The notes below the pieces were generated by a model that saw nothing but the letters and a program-made list of their open reading frames with translations, had not been told where the DNA came from and did not search any database. The position numbers and the translations under genes were made by a program. Below are positions 37,606 to 47,000 of a stretch of 64,000 bases of DNA, piece after piece. Within the stretch, counting starts at the first letter, position 1; every line of letters starts with the position of its first letter. Source of the DNA: Fibrobacter sp. UWB11 (GTDB lineage Bacteria; Fibrobacterota; Fibrobacteria; Fibrobacterales; Fibrobacteraceae); NCBI RefSeq assembly GCF_900143015.1, contig NZ_FSRT01000002.1, positions 1 through 64,000 of the forward strand, given 5' to 3'.

Positions 37606-38652
37606 TTACAAAATAAGCATTCCGTCGCCGTAGCTGAACAGTTTAAGTTTGTTCTCTACGGCCATTTTGTATGCAGCGAGCGTATTTTCGCGACCATAGA
37701 ATGCAGACACAAGCAAAATAAGCGAGCTCTTTGGCCAATGGAAATTGGTTAAAAGCCCATCCACCAACTTGTACTTGTATCCCGGATAAAAGAACGCATA
37801 AGTGACACCCTTTTGCGGTTTCAAGAATCCGTTCGCATCGGCAATAGTTTCGACAACACGCGTACTTGTAGTGCCTACAGTCACCACGCGGCCACCATCC
37901 CGTTTTGCCTTGTTGATGATGTCGGCGTTTTCCTTGGTGAGTTCATAATGCTCGCCATGCATCTTGTGTTGCGAGAAATCTTCGACAGAAATATTCTGGA
38001 ACGTGCCCGGCCCCACATGAAGCGTCACTTCAGCAACGTACACGCCCTTCGCTTTCAAATCGTTGAGCATTTGTTCGCTAAAATGGAGGCTTGCCGTCGG
38101 CGCTGCCACAGCACCAGCATACTTTGCAAAAATCGTCTGATACGCTTTTTTATCATCTTCGTCATCAGGGCGATCAATGTAAGGCGGCAGCGGAACGTGG
38201 CCTTCCCTATTCATGACTTCTTCCATTTCGGCAGGAGTCTTTTCAAAGCGGAGAACGCGGTTTCCGTCTTCTTCATGAACTTCTTCCACAAACGTGCGCA
38301 CGCCAGCAAGTTTAAGTTCGCGCCCGACCTGGAAAGCCTTGCCCGGATGCACCTTGGCTTCAAAGCGCGCCTCGCCCGCCGTGGACGGGTTTAACGCCTG
38401 TACCAAGAGAACTTCCACCTGGCCACCAAACTGAGTTTCGCCATAAAGGCGTGCCGGAATCACCTTCGTATTGTTCACCACAAGACAATCGCCCGGACGG
38501 AACAAATCGACAATTTCAGGAGCCTTCATGATGCGGCGTTCACCGCCATCTTTCGGGCAATACAGAATATTCGTTTTGCCCTTACCTGCTGTACGCGAGG
38601 CAATCAATTCTTTCGGGAATTCAAAGTTATAATCAGAAAGACGGTATTCCAT
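37606..38652 (-). CDS. queA: S-adenosylmethionine:tRNA ribosyltransferase-isomerase
   Basis: The product adds the epoxycyclopentane precursor to preQ1-tRNA in queuosine synthesis. The 348-aa length and blocks YRLSDYNFEFPKELIA, DCLVVNNTKVIPARLYG, LHVGPGTFQNI, YELTKENADIINKAK and YPGYKYKLVDGLLTNFHWPKS (in pieces) are diagnostic. It is the last gene of the gltX, BON/zinc, WYL, queA transcript; the WYL gene ends 2 bp before this ATG. Confidence 0.96.
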   Translation of the reverse strand: MEYRLSDYNFEFPKELIASRTAGKGKTNILYCPKDGGERRIMKAPEIVDLFRPGDCLVVNNTKVIPARLYGETQFGGQVEVLLVQALNPSTAGEARFEAKVHPGKAFQVGRELKLAGVRTFVEEVHEEDGNRVLRFEKTPAEMEEVMNREGHVPLPPYIDRPDDEDDKKAYQTIFAKYAGAVAAPTASLHFSEQMLNDLKAKGVYVAEVTLHVGPGTFQNISVEDFSQHKMHGEHYELTKENADIINKAKRDGGRVVTVGTTSTRVVETIADANGFLKPQKGVTYAFFYPGYKYKLVDGLLTNFHWPKSSLILLVSAFYGRENTLAAYKMAVENKLKLFSYGDGMLIL

Positions 38653-38654
38653 TA

Positions 38655-39638
38655 CTACGCCTTCATGTCCTTCAATGTATTTTTCAAACGTTCAAGCATT
38701 TCCGTTTTCAAGGATTCCGGCTTCAGGATTTTCACATCCGGCAATACGCCAAACAGCCATGTTTTAAAGTCCGGAGTCAAGCGGAGTTTCAACGTCACAA
38801 TCATATTCCCGTCCTTACCTTCGCTAATTTCTGCAACCGGAGAAAAACGAGACTTGTTAAACTGCGTTTTGAGCCAGCCCGACTTGATCTGGAGCGAAAC
38901 CGTTTGCGGGTCTTCTGTAGACACGTACTTTCCGAAAGCGTACTTGTAATGTTCATAGACACAGAACGGTTCATCCAAACGAATCGCACACTTATTAGTC
39001 TGAGCAATATTCAAGATATTTTCAACAAGATAATTCTTGAAAATATGGGTTTCGGGATATTCATCATCGGCAGCGATCAAATAAAGAGTATCAATTCTCA
39101 TCACAAGCTTGACTGGGCAAACTTCAATCGTTTTCTTTTCGCCATCTTCATTTGTGCTCTTGTAAGTAATGCGAATTTTAAAGCCTTCGCGAATTGCAGA
39201 CAAGAGTCTCGAAACCGTAGAATCTTGAGCTTTGTGATCGCAGAATGGGCCATAATCCATAATGTAGTTCGGATCAAGCGTAATCGCTTCGGCCTTGAAT
39301 CCATCCGGATCGGTCGTCTGCATAGACGAAATGACACTATCAATGAGCTTTCTATTCTTCAAATCCAACGGAGTCGTATCGTTCATCGTCTTTTTCAGTT
39401 TTTCCAACTGCTTGACGATTTTCTGGTTAAAGTCGACCTTTTGCTCGGTTTGAATAACATAAAAAGTTTCACCATCTTTTTTGAACTTATGGAGTCCGCA
39501 ATTTTCCTGTTCCAAAGCATTCAAGTGGCGAAAAATCGTTCTCGGTCCGCAGCCCATAGCATCTGCAAGCATCGAGACCGTCATCGGCACACGAAGTTTG
39601 CATTTGATATTATTTATTTTTTCATATCCAGTAGCCAT
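38655..39638 (-). CDS. WYL-domain transcriptional regulator
   Basis: 327 aa: an N-terminal winged helix-turn-helix (about 17-75, TVSMLADAMGCGPRTIFRHLNALEQ), a WYL domain (about 150-225; KIRITYKST, DTLYLIAAD) and a WCX-like C-terminal domain ending in ILKPESLKTEMLERL. WYL proteins sense small ligands or nucleic acids and often control DNA-damage or phage-defence genes. Here it sits between a BON protein and queA in a housekeeping transcript, so its targets are unclear. AAGGAGG lies 5 nt before the ATG. Confidence 0.88.
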   Translation of the reverse strand: MATGYEKINNIKCKLRVPMTVSMLADAMGCGPRTIFRHLNALEQENCGLHKFKKDGETFYVIQTEQKVDFNQKIVKQLEKLKKTMNDTTPLDLKNRKLIDSVISSMQTTDPDGFKAEAITLDPNYIMDYGPFCDHKAQDSTVSRLLSAIREGFKIRITYKSTNEDGEKKTIEVCPVKLVMRIDTLYLIAADDEYPETHIFKNYLVENILNIAQTNKCAIRLDEPFCVYEHYKYAFGKYVSTEDPQTVSLQIKSGWLKTQFNKSRFSPVAEISEGKDGNMIVTLKLRLTPDFKTWLFGVLPDVKILKPESLKTEMLERLKNTLKDMKA

Positions 39639-39655
39639 TATTCCTCCTTAATTAA

Positions 39656-40906
39656 TCAAGCCTTAGATATTCTAAGACGGTTCCCAACAGCGACTGACCG
39701 TGCAAAGCCTGCAACAGCCAATAACGCAAATTCTCTCTGAATAATATTGGTCACTCTTCCTTCCACCAAGAATCGTTTCCCAACATATGTCACATGGACA
39801 AATGAATTTTTCAGGAATCGATATGACGCCAGTTTATTCATAATACGGCGACAAAGATCCTGTTTTCCCAAATTCTCTTTTAAAATTGCCGTTCCGTGCA
39901 TGTTCAACGAGATAATGCCAGGAATACTTTCTAACCGAGACTTCAATTCATCTGGATAGACTTCATCTTCGTAATAGAAAGTTACCTTTGCCGCCCCCGA
40001 CTTGACTTTAACACCATATTTGAAAATGGGATGGGCTGCATCGTCCATGACATTCCAAATACTTTTTTCCAAATCTTCATCGGAGACTTTTGAATTTTTG
40101 CGAACACGCACCATATTGACGCAGCCACGCAATCCAGCAATACTATTAACTTTTGTTTGTATTGCACGTTTCGTTGCAAGGCTATCTACAAAACCTCGCA
40201 AATAAACAATTCCCTGGCCTGCTTCTACCGTAATATCTTCACTCAGCCCATTCGACAAAAGTTCAAGTTGCTTGCGCACAACAGAAATCACCTCGGCATT
40301 AGGCGGATTTTCTGCATAACGCGGATAGCTCATAAAGACAATCAAGCCATCATCCATCTTCACGACCAGCTTGTCCTTCGTCTCGTCCTTAACGACACCA
40401 ACGGCAATTCCAAACTGTTTGCGAATAACGTGATAGACATGATCGCCAAGCAAGGTAAGTACGCACTGGGCCGGCAAAAGCCTATAGCCTTCAGGCGCCA
40501 CCTCATGCTCTATCGAAATTTTCGGACCTTCGTACTTTTCGTCCGGCAGGCCATTTCGTTTATAAACAACAACTTCCCTGTCATTAGACTGGAAGAAGCT
40601 CTTTACAATGCAAGGCCGAGCCGCACCTTCGAAATAAAGCCAGTCTCCCGGAAAAATTCGATTGTGGCCATAAACCTTTGCGTACTCGGAGTTTTCGTCA
40701 TCCTTGTGGCAAAAGGCAAACTCTTGCGAAAAAGCCACATGGAACGTGCCGCAATGTGTACAAACACAAAGCAGCGGAATTCCACGTTCAATTCCCCCAT
40801 ACGTCGAATGTTCTTCCATGGCGCAAACGTCATGGCGCACCGCCTGTCGGCATTGCCGACAGAACAGCTGTTGCGAGTATAAACGATAGGGGAAATATTG
40901 GCGCAT
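39656..40906 (-). CDS. Zinc-ribbon protein with three BON-like modules
   Basis: The 416-aa protein has no signal peptide. Its N-terminus carries paired cysteines (FCRQC at about 15-19 and CVCTHC at about 47-52) likely to bind zinc. A middle beta-rich part (about 80-195) follows. Three repeats resembling BON domains come next: about 205-275 (VRKQLELLSNGLSEDITVE, VYLRGFVDS), about 282-345 and about 350-414 (FLVEGRVTNI). BON domains usually bind membranes in the periplasm, so a cytoplasmic zinc-linked version is unusual. Its start shares a base with the gltX stop (TAATG). Confidence 0.6.
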   Translation of the reverse strand: MRQYFPYRLYSQQLFCRQCRQAVRHDVCAMEEHSTYGGIERGIPLLCVCTHCGTFHVAFSQEFAFCHKDDENSEYAKVYGHNRIFPGDWLYFEGAARPCIVKSFFQSNDREVVVYKRNGLPDEKYEGPKISIEHEVAPEGYRLLPAQCVLTLLGDHVYHVIRKQFGIAVGVVKDETKDKLVVKMDDGLIVFMSYPRYAENPPNAEVISVVRKQLELLSNGLSEDITVEAGQGIVYLRGFVDSLATKRAIQTKVNSIAGLRGCVNMVRVRKNSKVSDEDLEKSIWNVMDDAAHPIFKYGVKVKSGAAKVTFYYEDEVYPDELKSRLESIPGIISLNMHGTAILKENLGKQDLCRRIMNKLASYRFLKNSFVHVTYVGKRFLVEGRVTNIIQREFALLAVAGFARSVAVGNRLRISKA

Positions 40907-42366
40907 TACTTCATCAGCGGCATCGCCACATCCATGCGGCGGAGCACTTCTTCCTTGCCAATGAGTTCGAACATTTCCCAGAGACCCGGGCCAGCGGTAA
41001 CGCCAGACACTGCAAGGCGCGGAGCACCGACAAGTTCACCGACCTTGTGACCGCAACGTTCAGCAAGTTCATAGAAGCCTTTCTCGATGACCGGAGTCTT
41101 GAAGTCTTCGATGGAAGCGAGCATGTCACGCACGAGCGTTGCAATTTCCTTGGAGCCTTCGCCAAAGTGCTTCTTCGCGCCCTTTTCATCATAAGTTGTC
41201 GGAGCAACAAAGAAGTACACAGCCATTTCAGCAAGATCCTGCACAAAGTGAGCGCGCGGCTTGAGCTGCTTCACGATTTCATCGAGGCGTGCTTCAGGTT
41301 CGTTGGAAAGGTCAATTCCCTTTGCGGCAAGGCCTTCCTTCATGATGCCCTTGAGGAACGCGTCGTCGCACATGTGGATGTGCTGACCGTTCATCCACTG
41401 GAGCTTCTTTTCGTCGAAGCTTGCAGACTTCGGGTTAATGCGTTCGAGCGTGAAGCTTTCGACCATTTCCTTGATGGTCATGACTTCGCGGTCATCACCC
41501 GGATTCCAGCCGAGGAGTGCCAAGTAGTTCACGAGCGTTTCGGGCAAGTAGCCGAGATCGCGGAAGTCACCCACGGAAGCTGCACCCTTGCGCTTGGAAA
41601 GCTTACCACCGTTCTTGTCGAGAATCACCGGCAAATGGCACCATACAGGCGGCTGCCAGCCGAATGCCTTGTACAAGAGTTCGTGCTTCGGCGTGGAGCT
41701 GATCCATTCATCGCCGCGGAGCACGTGAGTGGTTCCCATGAGGTGGTCATCCACGACACTTGCAAAATGGTAAGTCGGGTAACCGTCGCGCTTGATGAGC
41801 ACGAGGTCGTCCAAAAGTTCGTTCTGGTAGCTGATGTGGCCACGGATCATGTCATCGAATTCCGTGACGCCCGTTTCAGGAACCTTGAAGCGGATAACAG
41901 CCTTTTCGCCAGCAGCAATGCGAGCTTCGGCTTCTTCGCGGCTAATGTTACGGCAGTGGCGGTCGTAACCCGTGACCGGCACATGAGACTTTTCTTGTTC
42001 AGCGCGAACTTCTTGCAGACGTTCTTCAGAGCAGAAGCAATAATAAGCATAGCCCGCATCCAAGAGCTTCTTGATTTCGCGGTGATAAATGTCCAAACGT
42101 TCGCTCTGGAAGTACGGACCACAATCGCCTTCGCAACCCGGACCTTCATCCCACTGGAGTCCGAGCCACTTGAGATCGCGCATCAAGTCATGGAGGGCCG
42201 TTTCATTATAACGCTTACGGTCAGTATCTTCGATGCGCAGGTAGAACGTACCACCCATGTGTTTTGCAAAGAAGTAGTTATAAATTGCGGTACGTGCTCC
42301 ACCAACGTGCAAATAACCCGTGGGGCTCGGAGCAAAGCGAACACGAACTGGACTTTTTTCAGTCAT
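40906..42366 (-). CDS. gltX: Glutamyl-tRNA synthetase
   Basis: The product charges tRNA-Glu with glutamate. Class I motifs are HVGG in FAPSPTGYLHVGGAR (the HIGH site, about residues 11-25) and KLSKRKG (the KMSKS site, about 250). The 486 aa match the bacterial discriminating or non-discriminating enzymes; whether glutamine charging also depends on it cannot be told here. It is the first gene of a four-gene operon whose second gene is coupled by TAATG. Confidence 0.96.
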   Translation of the reverse strand: MTEKSPVRVRFAPSPTGYLHVGGARTAIYNYFFAKHMGGTFYLRIEDTDRKRYNETALHDLMRDLKWLGLQWDEGPGCEGDCGPYFQSERLDIYHREIKKLLDAGYAYYCFCSEERLQEVRAEQEKSHVPVTGYDRHCRNISREEAEARIAAGEKAVIRFKVPETGVTEFDDMIRGHISYQNELLDDLVLIKRDGYPTYHFASVVDDHLMGTTHVLRGDEWISSTPKHELLYKAFGWQPPVWCHLPVILDKNGGKLSKRKGAASVGDFRDLGYLPETLVNYLALLGWNPGDDREVMTIKEMVESFTLERINPKSASFDEKKLQWMNGQHIHMCDDAFLKGIMKEGLAAKGIDLSNEPEARLDEIVKQLKPRAHFVQDLAEMAVYFFVAPTTYDEKGAKKHFGEGSKEIATLVRDMLASIEDFKTPVIEKGFYELAERCGHKVGELVGAPRLAVSGVTAGPGLWEMFELIGKEEVLRRMDVAMPLMK

Positions 42367-42581
42367 AATTTCCTCTAATGAACCTTTTTACTTTTTATGA
42401 CAAAAATTAGCAAATTCAATTGTGTAAAAAAAATCCATAGCTTTATATGAAGCGACTTATTAGAACTCAAAACCATAACGCTTCCCGACAAACTTTCAAA
42501 AATACGCCGCAAATATTACGCAATTATTTTTTACCCTACAGAATGAAAACACAAGCCAAGGACCTGCCCCTCTAATTTCTA

Positions 42582-42597
42582 ACTTGCGAGCGCAAGT
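42582..42597 (+). other. Hairpin next to the fabV ribosome site
   Basis: ACTTGCGAGCGCAAGT, a 6-bp stem with a 4-nt loop (GAGC), ends 7 nt before the GGAG of fabV. It may be an operator or a translational control hairpin. Confidence 0.4.
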
Positions 42598-42613
42598 AAA
42601 CTATGGAGTCTCA

Positions 42614-43843
42614 ATGATTATCAAGCCAATGATCCGCAGCAACATGTGTGTCAACGCCCACCCGAAGGGCTGCGCTGCCGATGTCAAGCATCAAATCGAA
42701 TACGTCGAAAAGAAATTTGCCGAACGAGGCATTCTTAACAACATCCCCCAAGACGCTCCCAAGACAGTCCTCGTTCTCGGTTGCTCTACCGGTTACGGTC
42801 TTGCAAGCCGTATCACAGCAGCCTTCGGTTACAAGGCTACAACCATCGGAGTTTCCTTTGAAAAAGAGGGTTCCGACGGATTGACCGACGGTTCACGCGA
42901 AAAAACGGGCACGCTAGGCTGGTACAACAACATGGCTTTTGACAAATTCGCAAAAGAAGCAGGCCTTGAATCCGTAACATTTAACGGGGATGCTTTTTCG
43001 CACGAAATGCGCAAGAACGTTATCGATACCCTTAAGAAGATGGGCAAAAAAGTAGATCTATTAGTTTATAGTGTCGCAAGTTCCGTCCGTGTCGACCCGG
43101 ATAACGGAACAGTCTATCGCAGTGTTTTGAAGCCCATCGGCGGCGTATTTACCGGAGCAACAATTGACTGTATCACCGGCAAAATCAGTACCATCAGCGC
43201 AGAGCCCGCTACCGAAGAAGAAGCGGCTAACACGGTAAAGGTTATGGGTGGTGAAGACTGGGCGCTTTGGGTGCGCAAGCTCAAGGAAGCAGGCGTTCTC
43301 GCCGAGGGCATAAAGACAGTAGCTTATTCGTATATCGGTCCAAAGCTTTCACATGCCATTTACCGCGACGGCACCATCGGAGGCGCCAAGAAGCACCTTG
43401 AAGCAACAGCTCTTGAGCTCAACAAGGAACTGCAAAACGACCTGCATGGCGAAGCCTATGTTTCTGTGAACAAAGGACTCGTGACACGCTCCAGTGCCGT
43501 CATTCCCATCATTCCGATGTACATTTCCGTGCTCTTTAAGGTCATGAAAGAAATGGGTAATCACGAGGGCTGCATCGAGCAAATGGAACGTCTCATGACT
43601 GAAAGACTTTATACAGGTTCCAGCGTTCCAACAGACGAAAATCACCTTATCCGCATTGACGATTACGAATTAGATACAAAAGTCCAAGAAGAAGTCGACA
43701 AGCGCATGGCAACAGTCACGCAAGAAAACCTTGCCGAAGTCGGCGATTTCGAAGGTTATCGTCATGATTTCCTTGCCACAAACGGTTTCGATATTGATGG
43801 CGTGGACTACAGCGCCAATGTTAAAACGCTTACCAGTATCTAA
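42614..43843 (+). CDS. fabV: Trans-2-enoyl-ACP/CoA reductase, FabV type
   Basis: The enzyme reduces the enoyl double bond with NADH in fatty-acid elongation. The start MIIKPMIRSN is the family's own N-terminus and GGAG precedes this ATG, so upstream in-frame residues are dropped (409 aa). The nucleotide-binding loop is VLVLGCSTGYGLASRI. The catalytic Tyr-x8-Lys is in AIYRDGTIGGAKKHLE. FabV tolerates triclosan in studied species. It appears to be single-gene, with an AT-rich 200-bp upstream region. Confidence 0.95.
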   Translation: MIIKPMIRSNMCVNAHPKGCAADVKHQIEYVEKKFAERGILNNIPQDAPKTVLVLGCSTGYGLASRITAAFGYKATTIGVSFEKEGSDGLTDGSREKTGTLGWYNNMAFDKFAKEAGLESVTFNGDAFSHEMRKNVIDTLKKMGKKVDLLVYSVASSVRVDPDNGTVYRSVLKPIGGVFTGATIDCITGKISTISAEPATEEEAANTVKVMGGEDWALWVRKLKEAGVLAEGIKTVAYSYIGPKLSHAIYRDGTIGGAKKHLEATALELNKELQNDLHGEAYVSVNKGLVTRSSAVIPIIPMYISVLFKVMKEMGNHEGCIEQMERLMTERLYTGSSVPTDENHLIRIDDYELDTKVQEEVDKRMATVTQENLAEVGDFEGYRHDFLATNGFDIDGVDYSANVKTLTSI

Positions 43844-43860
43844 TTTAAACGTATATGGCG

Positions 43861-43886
43861 CCCCCGGAATAAATCCGGGGTGACAA
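43861..43886. repeat. REP-like repeat after fabV
   Basis: CCCCCGGAATAAATCCGGGG with TGACA, a clean 7-bp hairpin of the family. It may also terminate fabV transcription. Confidence 0.6.
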
Positions 43887-43954
43887 AAGCAATCGACATT
43901 GCGTTCCATAATTTCTAACTTTAGGACAAAACCCCTTAACATCAAGGACAACTT

Positions 43955-45391
43955 ATGGAAACACTCAATTCCATTCTCGATGCTATCGATGGGTACGTCT
44001 GGGGCGTTCCCCTCATTGTCATCATTCTCTTTGTAGGCATCCTCCTCACCATCCGTCTCGGCTGTCTGCAGGTCATGAACTTGCACAATGCGCTGCGCTT
44101 CATGGCCCACAGCGAAAAGGATGGCGCAGGCGAAGTCTCTAGCTTCGGTGCACTCTGCACGGCTCTCGCTGCCACAATCGGTACGGGTAACATCGTCGGT
44201 GTGGCAACTGCTATCGGCACCGGTGGCCCAGGCGCTCTCTTCTGGATGGAAGTCGCCGCATTCCTCGGCATGGCTACAAAGTACGCCGAAGGTTTGCTCG
44301 CTGTCAAATACCGCACGGTCGATAAGGACGGCAAGGTTCTCGGCGGTCCGTTCTATTACATTGAAACAGGCATTAAAGAACGCTTTGGCTGGAACATGAA
44401 ATGGCTTGCCGTGATTTTCGCCATCTTTGGCGTATGCGCAGGTCTCCTTGGCATTGGCACCATCACGCAGGTCAACGGCATCACAAGCGCTATGGCTCGC
44501 CTCACCCCGAATGCCGCTGAATTTGTCAACATTGGCGGAAACTCCGTGAGCATCACCACCGCAATTGCCGGATTCCTTGTCACTGCATTTGCGGCAACCG
44601 TCATCATCGGCGGACTCAAGCGCATCGCGAAGGTTTCGATGTACATCGTTCCCATCATGGCAATTGTCTACATCATCGCCTGCGTACTCCTTTTGCTCCT
44701 CAACTTCTCGCAGATTTCTTCTGCCATCGAAACGATTGTGAAGGCCGCATTCAACCCGTCCGCAGTCACTGGCGGTGTTGTCGGTTCCATCTTTGTTGCC
44801 ATGCAGAAAGGCATTGCCCGCGGTATTTTCAGTAACGAAGCGGGCCTCGGTTCTGCACCGATTGCAGCAGCCGCAGCAAAGACAAAGGAACCGGTACGTC
44901 AGGGTCTCGTTTGCATGACGGGCACGTTCTTCGATACGATTATCATTTGTACGATGACCGGCCTTGCAATTGTGGTCTCGGGCGCTTGGGATCCGAAGCT
45001 CGGACTCGAAGGCGTGAACATCACGATGGAAGCATTCTCCCGCGGCCTCGCCATTATCCCTGGCGGTGCAGTGATTGCTCCGTACTTCCTTGCAACAGCT
45101 CTCGTATTCTTCGCTTTCACGACGATTCTCGGCTGGGCCTACTACTCTGAAAAGTGCTTGCAGTACTTGATTGGCCGCAAAGACAAGAAGGCAATACTTA
45201 CCTACCGTTGGCTTTATATCTTCGCAATTTTCATCGGACCATACCTCACAGTAAGTGCCGTTTGGACAAGCGCAGATATCTTTAACGGTCTGATGGCATT
45301 CCCGAACTTGATTGCACTCATTCTCCTCTCCGGGATTGTGGCAAGCGAAACAAAAACATTCCTTACTAAGTTCAAGAACGAAAAGTACTAG
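43955..45391 (+). CDS. Sodium:alanine symporter family protein (AGCS)
   Basis: The 478-aa protein has about eleven membrane helices. The signature GTGNIVGVATAIGTGGPGA and the downstream GIARGIFSNEAGLGSAPIAAA are the conserved sodium/alanine-glycine carrier segments. It would import alanine or glycine with sodium or protons. AAGGA lies 6 nt before the ATG. The 111-bp upstream gap shows no riboswitch that I recognise, only a REP-like hairpin. Confidence 0.93.
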   Translation: METLNSILDAIDGYVWGVPLIVIILFVGILLTIRLGCLQVMNLHNALRFMAHSEKDGAGEVSSFGALCTALAATIGTGNIVGVATAIGTGGPGALFWMEVAAFLGMATKYAEGLLAVKYRTVDKDGKVLGGPFYYIETGIKERFGWNMKWLAVIFAIFGVCAGLLGIGTITQVNGITSAMARLTPNAAEFVNIGGNSVSITTAIAGFLVTAFAATVIIGGLKRIAKVSMYIVPIMAIVYIIACVLLLLLNFSQISSAIETIVKAAFNPSAVTGGVVGSIFVAMQKGIARGIFSNEAGLGSAPIAAAAAKTKEPVRQGLVCMTGTFFDTIIICTMTGLAIVVSGAWDPKLGLEGVNITMEAFSRGLAIIPGGAVIAPYFLATALVFFAFTTILGWAYYSEKCLQYLIGRKDKKAILTYRWLYIFAIFIGPYLTVSAVWTSADIFNGLMAFPNLIALILLSGIVASETKTFLTKFKNEKY

Positions 45392-45420
45392 TCATTAGTC
45401 TTCGGCAATAAACATTGATT
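45392..45420. repeat. Heptamer-type repeat remnant
   Basis: TCATTAGTCTTCGGCAATAAACATTGATTA-type sequence directly at the symporter stop codon, related to the TTAGTCA heptamers elsewhere. Confidence 0.4.
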
Positions 45421-45425
45421 ATTAG

Positions 45426-45452
45426 AGCCCGCGAAAGCGGGCTTTAATTTTA
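45426..45452 (+). terminator. Terminator of the AGCS gene
   Basis: AGCCCGC, GAAA tetraloop, GCGGGCT, then TTAATTTTAT. Confidence 0.8.
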
Positions 45453-45503
45453 TAAGCAAAACAAATCCACGAAATATCCAGTTTTTTCTTGTAACTAGAC
45501 ATG

Positions 45504-45538
45504 ACTGGATCATTCGCTTCGCTCAGGATGACGAAGCA
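45504..45538. repeat. REP-like repeat, GCTTCGCTC subtype
   Basis: CTGGATCATTCGCTTCGCTC followed by AGGATGACG. The same subtype occurs inside coaBC at 53167-53210. Confidence 0.6.
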
Positions 45539-45541
45539 TGC

Positions 45542-45571
45542 AAAAAGACCCCCCATGCGGGAGGTCTTTTT
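45542..45571 (-). terminator. Terminator of the Ser-rich lipoprotein gene
   Basis: AAAAAGACC ... GGTCTTTTT with an inner CCC/GGG pairing; usable on both strands and just past the 45595 stop codon. Confidence 0.75.
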
Positions 45572-45594
45572 AAATTCGTTTCTAAGCTATTTGA

Positions 45595-46851
45595 TTAGTA
45601 AGCAATCTGGCACTTTGCAGCAAGATCAAGACCAACCACAATTGCAGACTTATTCATCGTGTTTTCCACAGGGATAGAAAGCGTTGCGGAGTAATCAGCC
45701 TTAGAAGATTGCGTACCGACCGTAATCGTAACAGGGCCACCAGCATCATCGCATCTCAAGGTGCAAGTACCTGTATTAGCACCACCATGCCAACCAGACG
45801 GTAAGTCAAGCACCAAGGTCGATTCACCCTTCGGCAATTCAATCTTCGTATTCTGTTCTGTGAGAATGTAGTCCGGATCAGTTGCATCAACGGAAACAAC
45901 CTCATCGCACTGGACAGGTTGAACCGTATTGTCATTGTTAGAAACATTCACAACCGGAGCAGCCATCTGGTTCTTTTTCGTAAATGCCTGAGTTGCAGTC
46001 GGGCCATTACCAACAGCGCCAAGCCATTCATAACCAGTAATCTCAGCACCAGCAGAAGTACAGCCAGTCACGGTCCAAGATCCGCCAACAGAGACATCCG
46101 GTTTCTTATCAGCAGCAGAGCACTTGCAACCCGTAATCGGAGCACCGTTCACCTGAACCGGCGTGCAAGAAATATTGTAAGTAGCACCCGAAGTCTTCAC
46201 AAACACAGACACCGATGCATTATGCTTACCTGAGGCAGCATACGTTACTGTATCGATACGTCCCTTATAACCGCCAATCGTTGCAGTAGGCACATTTGCA
46301 TCAGATGTTGTCCACGTGAAGTCAGAGTTCAACATCAGGTTACCCGGAAGGTCCTTACCGTTCTTGAATACCCAGACAACTTTTTCACCACTTTCTACAG
46401 TCGGCGTTTCCGGACCGCAGGTACCAATATCTTCACCGATGATAATGTTCGCAGATGAAGAAGAGGAATATACAGGAACCGGGTTTGGGTTATACGAAGA
46501 TGACGATTCGTACACCGGAGGTGTAGAAGACGAAGTTGCGCTATTAATTATAAGCAGGGAACTCGAAGAAGAATGCACAAACGGATTTCTAGAGCTAGAG
46601 GATTTAGGAGTCGGAATAGCCCTGGAGGAACTAGAAGCAGTACCTTTAAGACATTCCGGGCAAAGAGTATCAAGGACTCTAAGGTTTACCATTTCGGTAA
46701 GCTTTGTAGGTTCCTGATCTTCCAAAGCAGCAATAACTAAAGCATTCTTATCCGTCAGTTCATCGGGTTTCAAAATTTCACCACTACCACAAGCCCAAAA
46801 ACTTGCGGCGACACCGAAAGTAATCATTCCAGCATAAATCTTTTTATTCAT
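45595..46851 (-). CDS. Lipoprotein with poly-Ser linkers and Ig-like repeats
   Basis: 418 aa with lipobox FWAC (Cys about 21). Serine-rich linkers (about 74-140) carry short Pro/Tyr interruptions. Two beta-sandwich, Ig/PKD-like repeats with paired cysteines follow (about 145-235, EKVVWVFKNG; about 238-320, GGSWTVTGC), then a C-terminal carbohydrate-binding-like domain (GGPVTITVG). Function unknown; surface display is likely. It shares architecture with the next lipoprotein upstream, so the two are paralogues. Confidence 0.78.
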   Translation of the reverse strand: MNKKIYAGMITFGVAASFWACGSGEILKPDELTDKNALVIAALEDQEPTKLTEMVNLRVLDTLCPECLKGTASSSSRAIPTPKSSSSRNPFVHSSSSSLLIINSATSSSTPPVYESSSSYNPNPVPVYSSSSSANIIIGEDIGTCGPETPTVESGEKVVWVFKNGKDLPGNLMLNSDFTWTTSDANVPTATIGGYKGRIDTVTYAASGKHNASVSVFVKTSGATYNISCTPVQVNGAPITGCKCSAADKKPDVSVGGSWTVTGCTSAGAEITGYEWLGAVGNGPTATQAFTKKNQMAAPVVNVSNNDNTVQPVQCDEVVSVDATDPDYILTEQNTKIELPKGESTLVLDLPSGWHGGANTGTCTLRCDDAGGPVTITVGTQSSKADYSATLSIPVENTMNKSAIVVGLDLAAKCQIAY

Positions 46852-46931
46852 AAAAAACCTCTTAGCTGAAAAATAAATTAAATCAAGCCAATATGCAAAT
46901 ACTGTAAGTGATTTTTATTCAGGAAATTAAG

Positions 46932-46966
46932 AAAAAACGTCCCGGATTTAGCTCCAGAACGTTTTG
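46932..46966 (-). terminator. Terminator of the 47001-48236 lipoprotein gene
   Basis: On the minus strand, ACGTTCTGGA / TCCGGGACGT arms (imperfect) are followed by TTTTTTCTT. Confidence 0.6.
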
Positions 46967-46974
46967 TAAACTTA

Positions 46975-46996
46975 ATTATACAGTTTATTGTATAAT
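46975..46996. repeat. Perfect 8-bp inverted repeat at a gene end
   Basis: ATTATACA and TGTATAAT around a 6-nt loop, immediately past the stop codon of the lipoprotein gene. Confidence 0.6.
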
Positions 46997-47000
46997 ATCA

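Noticed and set aside
40678-42378. 566-codon plus-strand open frame opposite gltX
   Set aside because: Antisense to clearly identified gltX and the start of the BON gene, with low-complexity His/Phe/Val composition; a shadow.
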